From NCBI GenBank assembly GCA_000827265.1, contig KN834793.1, forward strand, positions 323,753 through 387,752: DNA of 64,000 nt, in the 5' to 3' direction. The stretch is from Collybiopsis luxurians FD-317 M1. Taxonomy: Eukaryota > Basidiomycota > Agaricomycetes > Agaricales > Omphalotaceae. A model generated the notes under the pieces. That model worked only from the letters and a program-made list of their open reading frames with translations. It was not told the origin of the DNA and did not search any database. Positions 32,731 to 44,536 of the stretch are shown here, in pieces. A program made the position numbers and the translations under genes. Position 1 is the first letter of the stretch; the number at the start of each line of letters is the position of its first letter.

Positions 32731-35505
32731 ATGTTAGCGGCAAATTTTCCGGTGATCTTGCAGATAGGACTTTCTGTCCTAGTTCTGGGGCTATTTCGAC
32801 GCTTATATGGAGGAAAATCATCTGGGATAGAAAATATTCCTGGTCCTCAGTCACCCTCTTGGCTCAAAGGTAAGGCTATCACACTCTCACTCATGTTTTG
32901 TCTTGAGCAGAATGTACCCTTATGTTTAATAGGTAACTTTGAACAAGTGTTTAATCCTTCAGCTTGGGGCTTTCATGCATTCCTCGCTCATAAATGTAAG
33001 CCAAACAATTTGCCTATGCATTTACATTTCACACCAGTTGCCAGATGGAAGTACAGTCCGCCTTCACAGTCCATTTGGAGTATGGTATTTTGCCCAACAC
33101 GATGGAAAGGATTGATGCTTATATCAGAGTTGGGACAGGGGAATGCCATTTACACATGCGACCCAAAAGCATTGCATACTGTTCTGGTTAAGGTGAGGCT
33201 CTACTGTACAAACGTAAACTATGTCTCATATCTTACATACTATTTGCAGGAGCAAGACGTGTTTGAAGAGCACGATGGATTCATAAAGTCTGTGTCATGA
33301 AGAATCTCTTTATGTCATTCAGATTATGATAACTGTGTTTAGGACCAATAGATTATTATTCGGAAATGGGCTAACTGCGACCTTAGGCTAGTACTTTCAA
33401 CCGTTGCACGACTCGGCTGGTCTATCTAATTCGTTATAACAGGACACCATCATCGAAAACAGAGAAAAATGCTCAATCCCGTCTTTTCAGTTGCTCACAT
33501 GCGGGAGATGGGTACGTGGATGATACAAATGATCCATATAAAGCCTTGATCAAGTATACTGCAGTTTCAACTTTCTTTGAAGTCGCTCATAAGGTGATAC
33601 TTTGAGGCTCATAGTCCCTTGTTACCTGGCTCAACTGAATCCTTTGGATGGACCTATTTCTATCTCGTCCTTTAGCCTCAAAGTGCGCTCGAGCTTAATC
33701 TAGGAACTTATACCGAGGGTCGAGAGGTATGTTTTCCTTCCATTGAGTCCTGATGCTGGGTCTAGCTCAGTTCCTATATGGCGAACAAAGGTCGACATTC
33801 TTTCCTGGATGTCCCGGACTGCCTTGGAATTAATCGGGCAAGCGGGAATGGGATATTCCTTTGATCCTTTGACAAATGAAGAATCCACTCATCCATATCC
33901 TAATATCATCAAGGAGTTACTGTACGTCATGAATACTCCATTTCCCTAAACCCCATCCCAGACAAACCTCCAGGCCTACTATGATGCGGATGCAGTTTTG
34001 GTTTATCAGTGTTGTTCCCCTGGTCTCAGGAATTGGTTCTCCCAGCTTCCGGCGCTTTGTGGTCAATCTGTTGGCTTTACTCTGGAAAGATTTGCATCAG
34101 ATGCGTGGAATGGTTGATTATATGCACGTTATCGCAAGCAGCATATACGAAAGCAAGAAACAGGCACTCGAGAAAGGAGATGAGGCAGTCATGCAACAGA
34201 TTGGAAGAGGGAGAGACTTGATCAGCATTCTCAGTAAGTCAGTGCACTTCATCATACTGAAATCAGCCATAATATTACCTAAGTGAAGGAGAACATGAAT
34301 GCAGCAGATGAAGATCGATTGAAGGACAGTGAAGTAATTGCTCAGGTAAATCTTGTAGCCATGGAATCCATCTCGAACTCACGTCGCTTTTTCTACAGAT
34401 AAAGTGAGTATCGAAATACGGTTGTTAAGTCGTAAACCGCTGAAATGAGCCTGATATAATTGAGCACCTTGATTTTCGGTGCAATGGATACAACTTCGGT
34501 GAGTCGTCGGACCAAACCTAAGATAAAATCTACACATCCTGTAGAATGCCATGGCACGCACGTTGCATCTTCTGTCTCAACACCCAGAAGTGCAAGACAA
34601 GCTTCGAAGTGAGCTAATAGAGGCCAAGCGCCAGAATGGAGGACAAGACTTTTCCTATGATCAACTGGACTCGCTGCCATATCTCGACGCAGTATGCCGT
34701 GAAACCCTGCGTTTGTGAGCCATATCAACAATTAGGTTTACTTCTTTTTATGACATTCGTGCTAGGTACGCGCCAGTCCCAGTTGTGATTAGGACGTAAG
34801 TTCATGATAATCTGACTCCGATCAGATGAACTTACTCTGAGCTACAGTGCGCGTCAAGATGCCATTATCCCTCTTTCGGGACCACTTTCAGGACTCAACG
34901 GGACGGCAATGCACGCGATAACCGTTCCCAAAGGCACGCATGTCATTGTATCTATCTTGAACTCAAACAAAGACCCAAATCTGTGGGGAAAAGGTAATGA
35001 AATTCGTCTGAAAACCATCCAGTCTAACAGACTCTGAATCGTGTTTAGATGCAAATGAATGGAAACCAGAGCGGTGGCTCGTGCCATTACCCACAAAAGT
35101 TACTGACGCACGGATACCAGGAGTCTATTCTCATTTGCAAGTCTGAGCAACTGCTGTACTGCTCACTATCTGACGTGACTCTAGAATGACCTTTATCGGA
35201 GGTGGTCGATCTTGCATGTGCGTTCTCTCAGCTTGGACACTAAAATCAACAAAGCTTACAGTTTTTTAGAGGGTTTAAATTCTCCCAACTGGAAATGAGT
35301 GCGTCGAAGAACATTATTGCACAAGGTAGTCCGTCACTAACTGGCTACGACAGAAGTGGTCATATCTGTTCTAGTGGAGAGCTTCAGATTTGCTCCGTCT
35401 GCTCACAGCGCAGATATTTCTTGGCAAATGAACACTGTTACAACCCCCGTAGTCGGCAAAGACCCGCATCCACGATTGCCCATCGCTGTCAGTCTAGTAA
35501 ACTAG
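32731..35505 (+). CDS. cytochrome P450, tandem copy 4 (CYP5150-like, more diverged)
   Basis: Same 21-exon plan, about 545 aa, and the most diverged of the array. The N-terminal anchor begins MLAANFPVILQIGLSVLVLG. It keeps PGPQSPSW, KQRKMLNPVFS, I-helix FGAMDTTS, ETLR, PERW and heme loop FIGGGRSCIG. The 5-nt exon (34399-34403) reads ATAAA instead of ATGAG, changing Met-Ser to Ile-Asn but keeping length and phase. Two introns appear to start with GC (33387 and 35137) where the paralogues have GT. Apart from that the frame is intact to the TAG. Use of a canonical GT at 33387 would introduce a stop, so GC splicing or loss of function are the alternatives. Confidence 0.8.
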
Positions 35506-35753
35506 AATCACTGCACCCTTGAGTATACACGCTTGTGCTTTGTTCAGACATTCCTTACACGGATTCATGTACTCTTTCTGTTGGATTGACTTTTGCCCTT
35601 GAAAATCTTGTATGCCGTTCTCAATCGCGCGACGGGCACGCAGTGTGAGAAATTTCCAGTTCAAAGCTTCACGTGGGAACGCGTTGAATGAGTCAGAGGA
35701 CTGACCCGCCTTGCCCACGACCCACGAAATAGTTCATACTAGCTCTTCGTGAG

Positions 35754-38211
35754 TTGCAAGTCCTTACCTTCAAGAATATCATCCTCTTCAATAACTCAAT
35801 GCCCCGATGTTCTCTCAGGTTAATGCAGAAAAAGTCTGGGTCAAACAGCATTTCTATCCAAGAGACCCGTGTCGACGCTGGCTCAAGGTCAATTGACAGC
35901 GGTAACAGTACAGGAGATGGAGCAGATGGTAGCATAGACACAGAATCTTAGAGGCCTCGCAAAAGAAGGCGGACAAGCTCTCCGACCACTTTTCGCCGAA
36001 AGAGGTCGTGAATGCCCCAGCAGTTTAGGAAAGTCCGGGGCAAGTTTGCACTATTGGAGAGATTGACTCAAGGCGTTCCGTTGGATGTGGTATTCGAGGC
36101 AAGTATGTTATCTGTTTTGCTGCATTGCTCTGACATGATAGTCCCTCGTAGATCTTCTGTTACCTTGATCCTGGCGATCTTCTTCGTCTTGCCAGGACTT
36201 CCAAAGAACTTCGGAATCTTTTGATGAGCAAGACTTCTATTACCATATGGCATAGCTCCCGTGAAAACCTTCCAGGTCTTCCTCCACCTTCAAAGGACCT
36301 GAATGAACCTCAGTATGCTCAACTCCTTTTCTACGATCGCTGCGATTTGCGCGCTTCGAATCATCAATCAGCAGACTAGGATAATTATCATAATATTTAG
36401 GTCTGCAAAGACACGAAAGAAGACAGCGAATCCATCCTCACTTTTTGGTCATTCCGTATGTGTGTCTGCGCTGACTGTGCCGCGGCGGAGCGCGAAGCGT
36501 ATGTGCTCTTCCCTATATTTCTCGGATAATAGCTTCAAGTCCAATTTTACAGTCTACCTCTTTGCAATTCTGAATTCAAAGCTCAGCAGCCACCTGAGTA
36601 TCGTGATCTTCGTTCTGTGCTCTTCACAGAGTTAGTTAGATTTGGAAGTAGACGTCACGCTCTTAGAGTTTGCAGCAGTCGATTCGCGCTAGAGGAATTC
36701 GAGTTGCTGAAAAGTAAGAAGGAACGTGATGAGTGGATCTCGCGGAAAGCGAGTGAGCACCGCGACATGTTAGAAGTTAGATGAGATTCGTGTTTGGAAG
36801 ACTTCAATTCAATCGATTTCCATTCAGCATTCGGCTCTTTGCAAGGCATGGCTCAAACACATGCAAACTGTACGCCTCAATGAGTGAGTTCGGCTTGTCC
36901 CTTTGATGAAATTCTTGACTTCAATTCTTTTACTAGTATTCTCACTCGACTGGGGAGATTGGCTGGCGCTCCGAGGCACAAAAGCTAATAGATGGTTATT
37001 GGCCTGAAAGATCGGCCTTCCTTGATCATAAGCTAGTGAGACGGCCAGAGAAGCTAACCGACCATGGTATGTCTACCCTTCTGACTGCAAGTGTTGTTGC
37101 CACTGATTCCCTTGTGCCCAGCGTGGAACGCGATGAAGTCCCAATTAGTAAACGTGTTATCTCAGCACAAGAAGAGCAGGCTAGCCCGGGAAAAGCAGAA
37201 GGTTCTAACTGCCCGGTATCTAGATTTTAAACAGCAATATAAACGAGCCCAAGAAGGATCGGACTGTCGCAATCCGATCCCTGCGATGGGTGACTTCCTT
37301 ACGAGTCCGGCTATCGCAAAAGCAATCTGGGAAACCGCCACTGACGAACCTCTAACTGACGATGGCATTCGAAAGCACATTTCAGATCACCTTCCAGCCT
37401 TTGCCGACTATTGGCGACTCGAGCAAACACAAGAGCTTGTGCAACTTATGCGAGCTTCTGGGTTTGCCTCCGCTGCGGAGTCTGACTTGCACCTAGCTGC
37501 GACGGTTTTCAAATGTACGGAATGTCATCAGGCGATGCACTTTCCGCGGATGTTCTACCATAGTTGTTGTCTCCATCATCCATGCTCTAACAGGGGAAGC
37601 GATAAACGGATGCGGACATAGGACAAGAACTATGCTCGTCTCGCTAAATTAGGCCCGTGGACATCCAAAAAGATGATTTTCAGTCAATCCATATCACGGC
37701 TTTTCCGAACCATCTTGGAAGGCTGTTCTCTGGACCCTGGCACTGCGACAGTCCAGGATTTGTACTCGGCGCATCCTCTCATTGAATGCAGCACTTGTGA
37801 GATGAACCGTGGAAGATACTTCATGCGGTGGCCTCTTTTGGTGAGCACACCTTCGCTGCAGTCTACCCATATACGAGCCACATTCATGCTTTACATAGCT
37901 ATCTCACCCTGTAAATCATACCTTCAGTATCAATTCTTTCGGCGAAGAAACCGCCACAATTCTCACTGACGAAAAGGCACAAAATGAATCACATATCTTT
38001 CTGAAACTATATTTTGCGCTCAGTGCAAAGAATCTCTTGCGCTTCATCGGTTAACTAACCACTTGAAAACGCGGTTAGTAGTTGCTTTTTACTCATTCTG
38101 GTGTTATTTTTATCGATTGTTTCGCCCTTGCATAGTCATCAGATTGATACTGATGAGAACGAGAGCTTGAAGGGGCTGCTAGCGTATTTTTATTTTGATC
38201 CACGGAATGAG
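35754..38211 (+). pseudogene. decayed F-box protein gene (agaricomycete F-box family)
   Basis: Recognisable pieces run in order: RKRRRTSSPTTFRRKRS, then FRKVRGKFALLERL, the F-box VPLDVVFEIFCYLDPGDLLR (36074-36170), NEPQYAQLLF, a Cys pair (CVCADC), helical KERDEWISRKASEHRDM, LCKAWLKHMQTVRLNE, EIGWRSEAQ, and late Cys/His segments (CAQCKESLALHRLTNHLKTR near 38021). Breaks are in-frame stops at 35949-35951 (TAG), 36009-36011 (TGA) and 37619-37621 (TAG), and a single-base deletion near 36950 that shifts frame inside RLGEIGW. Some introns remain recognisable, including a GC donor at 36099. Related intact proteins are thought to select targets for SCF ubiquitin ligases or act in other roles. Boundaries are approximate. 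Confidence 0.72.
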
Positions 38212-39127
38212 GTGAGATCGATGAACAGGGAATTCATCTTCAGAACACGACTATCGAAATTGACACCTTTGCGTAGTCAGTTTACTAATGACAATCGTGT
38301 CCAACTTTGGTCCAGCTCTGTGTTAGCGGTGCTTAACACAGAATTCGGAGGGCTATTGCTACTTTTCATGTACAAAGATAGCTACCTATGACCGTCATGG
38401 AAGCGATTATTAAGAAGGTCCCATTTCGGCTAGATACTCTTCAAACTTGCTTCAAATAGTTGTCAAATAGTGTTGGTCAGTTCGCCCGGCGCTTACCTAC
38501 ACTTGAATGGGCACTTTTGCCACTCAACCTTACTTTTGTCGCTTTCGCTGTTGATGTCAGCTTGCTCATTTTCGTAGCGTCGACGAGTCAGATACTTAAC
38601 ATTATCCGAATAGATTGTGCCTTCTCAAACGTTACTGGATGGCTGGACTGTAACTGATGTAGTGTGGTCGTAAAGAGAACACTCAGAGCAAAAACAGAAT
38701 AGTATACATTTTGGTTTTACTGTTGCTTTACTGAACTTGCGATGTCTCTGTACATTTGACTCTTATTCGTGTCACATGGCATATCTCACCTAAGTTCACA
38801 AAAAATTGTTTAAGTTCATCAAGAGATACTTTTATACGTTCCTGACCCATTCCTGCCGAAGCTAACCCATCTTAATGGGAGCTAGAGTGGAAAACGATGG
38901 GAATGTATGGGATAGTCAAGTTCTGCAAAATACCTGATCCCGTTCCTCCTTTCTCAGGAATTCCGAACTTGATGAACACGTTGAACCTGCTGAGCCTTCT
39001 ATTCACACGCGGAATCTCTGAAGGTGTATTGTTTAGCGGCGAACTGAATGCGCTGTACAGGAAGGGGACGCATGATCCAATGGTATACATAAGAGGGTGT
39101 TTCTATCATTATTCGTATTCCACCATC
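38212..39127. other. intergenic, no gene supported
   Basis: About 0.9 kb between the F-box relic and the MFS gene. Open frames at 38460-38657 and 38897-39127 lack splice partners or recognisable motifs. The last part is the MFS 5' flank. Confidence 0.45.
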
Positions 39128-42056
39128 ATGGCCTCCGTATCTGAGCCCCCTACAAACTTCAAGGAAAGCTCTGTTTCCAAAGATTTTTCGCAGCACATTG
39201 AGGAAGCTACCGTGGAGAAAGAGCATGCATACGCAAACGTAGACCTCGCCACTTTCCATGAAAGAGAGGCTGGTCGTTTGATACTTGATCCAGCGTATGT
39301 CCTCCCCTTCCCCCGACTAGCATTGCGCTGACACACATCGGCTTTTCTCAGACAAGCCCGAATCGAATTTGGAGAAAACTTCGCCTCTCGGCTCAAGCTC
39401 ACCCAGGATGGGTCGACCATCTTATGGCCTCAGCCTGCAGATGATCCTACCGACCCTCAGAATGTCAGCAATGAACTCGCGCTCCGGTCGTTAAACGTTA
39501 ATGATTAGTTTGGTAGTGGAGTGCCCGAAAAAAAGACTGGCATTTGATGATAATTTCGTTAGCCACCCTGATTCCGAACTTTGACTCAGCTATAGGTGAG
39601 GATTGTCCTTGCTATGGGGGTAGAATTCATTCACAAACAGCATACAGGAATTGCGTCGGTATTCCCACTAGCCGTCCAGTTCCACACCACGACTGGTCAC
39701 ATTAACGACCTTACTTCCAAGTATGTTTCCCTCGTCTCTATCCAAAACATGGATTTCCAACTCATTGAACGCTCGTTCAGTTGGAGCATTTTTCTTATAG
39801 GCTAGTCTTCTGTCTGTACTCATCTATCTGAAGGCCCACATTAATCCTATGTCTGTTTAGGTTGGGGCGGACTTATGGCGTAAGTCAAGACCGTTACCGC
39901 TCTCCTTGCTTGCCTGATTATGCAAATTGACATCGGAAAGGATCGTAAGTACTTCTACGAGAATGATATCAAATGTTGATCTTGAATATATGTAGGTACT
40001 TATGCATCGTTACGGACGACTTCCTGTGCTTTTCTGGACTCAAGTAAGTCTTGATTTTGTCGTCGGACAAGAAGCCAGAGACTAAAATTATACGTGTAGC
40101 TTCTAGCTTTGGCATTCTTGGTCGGATTGACCTTTGCACCCAATATCGAAGTGTTTACAGGTAAATCCTGGTGCAACTCCGTATTTTGACTTTTTCTGAA
40201 GACTCAGAAAAGCGATGCGCTGTTTGACCGCGTTCTTCGGGTCGGTGGAGTGATTCTTCTACCAAGTATTCCCCTAGTCCTCACAAACCCTTTGAATCAT
40301 AGAACTTGTCCTCAAATCACCGTATGTAATTTGTCCCATGTGTCAAATTGTCTTTATCGAAGTTGTCAGGGACTGTTCGTCATTGATGATATCTACCCTT
40401 TCCATTTGCGAGCTCGAAAGGCTAGTACTCATATTGTATAAGGTATTAGTATTGATTGACCGGTCCTCAGATAGGGATTTGGACCACGGCGGTTATTCTG
40501 GGTAAGATCATCAAATCAAACGGTCTTCGAGAAAGAGTGCCAACTTGAATGGCACTTATAGGTCCTCATTTATCGCCTTTCGTTTTCGGATTCCTCGTTG
40601 CTCGTGCCAGCTGGCGGTGGGCATTCGGAATAGGGTGTATATATGGCTTGGTAGTGCTGGTTCTCATCATGTTTGGCATGGAGGAATCGTGCGCCATTTG
40701 AATTATCTTTTTTGTTCTGAGCTGTTTCTAACTTGCATTTTCTTGATAGGATGTATGATCGAAAGGGAATTCGCACAGGTATGACGGGTGCTCAAGGAAT
40801 TCGAGCTAGGTTTGCTAGCCTTGTGGGAATAACGGGCTATAAAACTGCTACTCAAGCACCTCCATGGAAGGAGCTAACCATGCTGCCCTTGCGAATCATG
40901 TGGCGACCGCACTTTGTTGGAATATATCTTTTCGAGGTTTGTCTAGCCATTACCTACACAAACAATGGCAACTAAGTACCTTCAGGCAATGGTGTTTGGT
41001 TTCGCAATTGGCATCAATGTATTTATTGAGTGGTGTTACGTGAAATATTGAAGACACTCACCATCGCTGGATTGTTTACTAGATCACCAATACCATCTTT
41101 CTCCAGAACCCTCCACCACTCGGCTTTGGTCTGGACCAGATCACTGTTGCAGGTATTTACGCGACCCCAGTGGTAAGAGAACATCTTGTCTGTAATCTGG
41201 TTCGTCAATGGTTGATTCTTGTCTTCCAACTGTCTAGATTTCTGTCCTGGTCGGTGAATCATTGGGTCGATATTTCAATGACTGGATCATGTACTACTGC
41301 GTACGACGCAACTCCGGAGTTTTCGAGGCTGAATTCCGTCTATGGTCAGTTCGCAGCCCCTCTATCCCGCTGAGAATAAAAAAATGTAGAACCTATCTCA
41401 GGACGTGTTATCCTTTGATCCCCGTGTATCTCGCTGGATTCCTACTGCTTGGCGCTACATTTCAAAAACATTTCCACGTAGCCGTTGTCGTTGTGGCCTG
41501 GGTCTTGATCAATATCTCCTATTTGATGATCACCGTCGCTGTCTGTGCGTGTTTGTGAAAGATATATTCGTCGGATTCTTCGCTGACTATTCACAGACGC
41601 TTATTGTAACGACTGTTTTCCAAGGCGCCAGGTAAACAGTTTGAAATATCGCGCATGGTGTCTTGTTCAAAGAGAAACATTCTTAGGGAGAAGTAAGCGC
41701 AATCTTAAATTTGGCAAGAACCCTTGGTGGTGCGCGAAGAATCTCTTTCCTCTGATTATGATGACGCCTTCAGCGGGCTTTCAGGCTTCAGTGTCGCATA
41801 TTATCAAGTTCCTTGGTCGAACGAGCATGGCGCTCTACAAACATTGGGTCTGGAAGCAGGGTAAACAAGAAGAAACGATAGTTTATTCGTTGCTAGTACT
41901 CACATCGTCTTTCAGGATCGTGTGCGGTCTGTTTATTCTTGTAGTACCATTTTTACAGTACAAAGGAAGTGCAATTAGGGTGAGCTTTGATGTTACTGAT
42001 AACCGATAGTGAGGGACTTACAAGAATTTGTATGACAGCGACGCTTTTCTATGTAG
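39128..42056 (+). CDS. major facilitator superfamily (MFS) transporter, 12-TM, DHA1-like
   Basis: About 24 small exons. The cytosolic N-terminus has WPQPADDPTDPQNWS, the fungal DHA1-type entry motif, whose Trp forms only after removing the intron at 39463-39521. Then come PNFDSAIGIASVFPLA, GWGGLMA..., HRYGRLPVLFWTQ (MFS loop 2-3), TAFFGTCPQITGLFVIDD, GPHLSPFVFGFLVARASWRW, a long central loop, and the second six-helix half ending VPFLQYKGSAIR. The join between GLMA and VLMHRYGRLP needs a 4-nt exon, best placed at 39941-39944 (GATC). One intron probably uses a GC donor (39801). The last exon is taken as 42039-42056. An unspliced end would stop at 42009. Family members export small molecules by proton antiport. 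The substrate is unknown. Confidence 0.78.
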
Positions 42057-43255
42057 TTATCAGAACTATGATTGATGGCTTTCTCACTGCTGTAAAATCG
42101 TGCGAAACTGCGTGAGAATGTGTCACATGAATATCACGCTCAGGCGTTGCTCACGTACTTTTCCTTCGGTCATGCGGCGACGCGCGTCTGGTTCTGAGCG
42201 CTGCAGTAAGAATGCTTTCCCTTGTTCCAAGCATCACCGTCTCTCTCGCCGCTGAATGGTCATGACTACAATGGAATACAATGTACAGCCTGTCAAGAAT
42301 TATCAGTCATCTGTACCGTAAGTCGTTGTTCCCACATACCCACGGCTTTATTCTGATTTTGGACTTACCTCATACCGTCACAGCTCTTCACAAGGCCTGC
42401 GCGGCGTTCCTTTAGATTTTATCGCTTCGTGTCTTCTTTCACAGAGCTGCTCAGCAAAGAAACATGATGACCTCAGAAGAAAGGTCTGTCGGAGGTACAC
42501 TTGTCCTCCGTTCTCTCCATAGTCGTTTTTCTACGTGTCAGAATTTTCTGGAACTCAATCTGATGCGGTGAAATGAGTTTTTAACCTGCTGTTAAGTGTC
42601 CTTGGACCCACAGCAACTGAGGAAGTCGCCGAGGAAAACAAAAGGTGTACGTCATCTCGCCATCGATTTCCATGAAATCCGTGATTTTTTGAACTGAATT
42701 CAAGGCCTGCCGCTTGACAGATACTGGCCACATATATAGCTCTATGTCTCAGATTCAGATCCTGATAATTGCCACCCCCACTTCTTCGTCCCCCAAAAAA
42801 CCCGGAGAATCAGGTTTGAGGGAGGGCAAGATGCTGTTTTTTGACCTATCGAATGATATCCCTTGATATCCCTTAATATTAGGGCTTTATGCCCTCCATA
42901 ATGGCGGAGAATGTGGCAGATGAAGGGTGATTCGATGACCTTTTTATAGCATATCTTCTGACATAAGGTAATGGTTCGCCTCGATGTTCCCATTGAGAGT
43001 TGATTATCGTATAGCCACTAATACGACTAATTGTTCGTAATAGCTCTGCGAGCCCCTATGAGCCCGTGAGTCATTCTGTGAATGCCCTAAACTGGACCGA
43101 CAGAACTTTAATTTTTAACAGTTTCTCATTGTTCCTTGCGGACTCCGGGGGCGTCATGTTCTCGTTTCAGCCAAAAAAAAATACGGCTATCAGCTTCACA
43201 AGAAGTTTAAAAGGTCACCAGCAAACGTTCAAGTTGCTTTGGAGTCTATCTCATC
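42057..43255. other. intergenic, no gene supported
   Basis: About 1.2 kb. A small direct repeat (ATATCCCTTGATATCCCTTAATAT) lies near 42855-42880. I see no conserved coding pieces on either strand. Confidence 0.45.
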
Positions 43256-44536
43256 ATGAACCCACCACCTAACTCGACCTTTCCTAATCCTCTATGCGAT
43301 GTTTGGATCGCTCTCATTGAGAACACGCTCCTACTCGTACTTGGAGCGTCCAGGAGCCAGCTGATGGCGTACTTTCCTCGTATCCCCGCGGTGCTGTTTT
43401 TCACCTACCACGGTACTTTGCCGTCTTCCAACCCGACTAACCTCATCATTCTTCTTGGTCCAGGATTTTATCATATTAGCCGTTCGATTCAGAGCAGCGT
43501 CCCGGGTCTCGTCGCTCGCCTGCCATCTCTTACCACCATAGATGCGAGAATCCACGAGTCAATTTGGTCCAAGCGCTTCGCAGACCACCTCTCTCCCTTA
43601 CCTTCCAGTATCCAGAAAGCCACGATCTCTGTCTCCGACTTTCGAGTTGACGGGACTGAGCTGTTTCGTGCTGCATTCGACGCCAGCGCCAGTCCTTTCA
43701 CCACGTCCTTTTCGGCCACCTTCCCTGGGCTCAATATTGGCTTCAAGGGTCTGCTGGCGGATCTGCGCTTCATGCTTGGGTTGCATAGAGCGCTTGCAGC
43801 CGTGAGCTTTACCGGCGGTAGCTTGGTAAAAGTTGATATCGATAATAATCGATTGATGGCTCTAGACATGTCTGGCAGGATGAGCGACGCACAGAAATTT
43901 CTGAATGTGCTCAGGGTCGGAACAGCTTCTCGATTAATCTCTCTGTCGTTCGGGCATCAGAATCGGACGTACCGTTCAAATTCAGTTTCTATCGCAGTTC
44001 GGAACCTTGACACGCCTGATGAATTCGGAAGGTTCCTCAAAGAGGTGGTTTACGCTGCCCCTGGCTTGAAGAGTTTGAACATCCACGTCGCTGAGCTTAG
44101 CGTTAATGAGGCCACCCCATGGACAGATGGGATTCGAGCTTTAGGCGATCTTCGCGAGTTGGTTCGCGTCAGTATCACTCATCCTCGTCCACTGATGTTA
44201 TTAGACGCCGACATCGCTAGATTCCTTTCGTCGTGGACTTGCGCAGAGCACATCTCTCTCAACCCCAAACCTTCCCACGCCTTTCCTCACGTACAGCGCG
44301 TCCTGACTACGAACGCACTTGAAGGAATTACGCAGCGCTTCCCGCATTCTTTACGTTATTTGGGGCTTTACCTCAACGCAGATGAAGCTCCTGTTGTGGG
44401 ATTCAGTGGTGTTACGCCTCAACGGGGTCTTGCCGTGTTGGAGCTTGGGATTCAGAGCTCTAATTATCAACGAGCACAGGAAGTGGTCAGGATGGCTCAG
44501 ACGTTATTTCCCGACGCTCGTGTAGCGCAAGTTTGA
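43256..44536 (+). CDS. intronless protein of unknown function (possible LRR/F-box-like fold)
   Basis: A single uninterrupted frame of 426 codons starts at an ATG in context ATCATGAACCC. That is unusual here, where almost every gene has many introns. The N-terminal 50 residues resemble the helical start of agaricomycete F-box/LRR proteins without a clear F-box (LCDVWIALIENTLLLVLGAS). Downstream, recurring Leu-rich segments separated by ~25-40 residues (LKSLNIHVAEL, LRELVRVSITHP, LRYLGLYLNAD, LAVLELGIQSS) suggest irregular leucine-rich repeats. No signal peptide or membrane segment. I cannot name a family. Lack of introns could mean retroposition or simply a gene class that has few. Confidence 0.65.
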   Translation: MNPPPNSTFPNPLCDVWIALIENTLLLVLGASRSQLMAYFPRIPAVLFFTYHGTLPSSNPTNLIILLGPGFYHISRSIQSSVPGLVARLPSLTTIDARIHESIWSKRFADHLSPLPSSIQKATISVSDFRVDGTELFRAAFDASASPFTTSFSATFPGLNIGFKGLLADLRFMLGLHRALAAVSFTGGSLVKVDIDNNRLMALDMSGRMSDAQKFLNVLRVGTASRLISLSFGHQNRTYRSNSVSIAVRNLDTPDEFGRFLKEVVYAAPGLKSLNIHVAELSVNEATPWTDGIRALGDLRELVRVSITHPRPLMLLDADIARFLSSWTCAEHISLNPKPSHAFPHVQRVLTTNALEGITQRFPHSLRYLGLYLNADEAPVVGFSGVTPQRGLAVLELGIQSSNYQRAQEVVRMAQTLFPDARVAQV

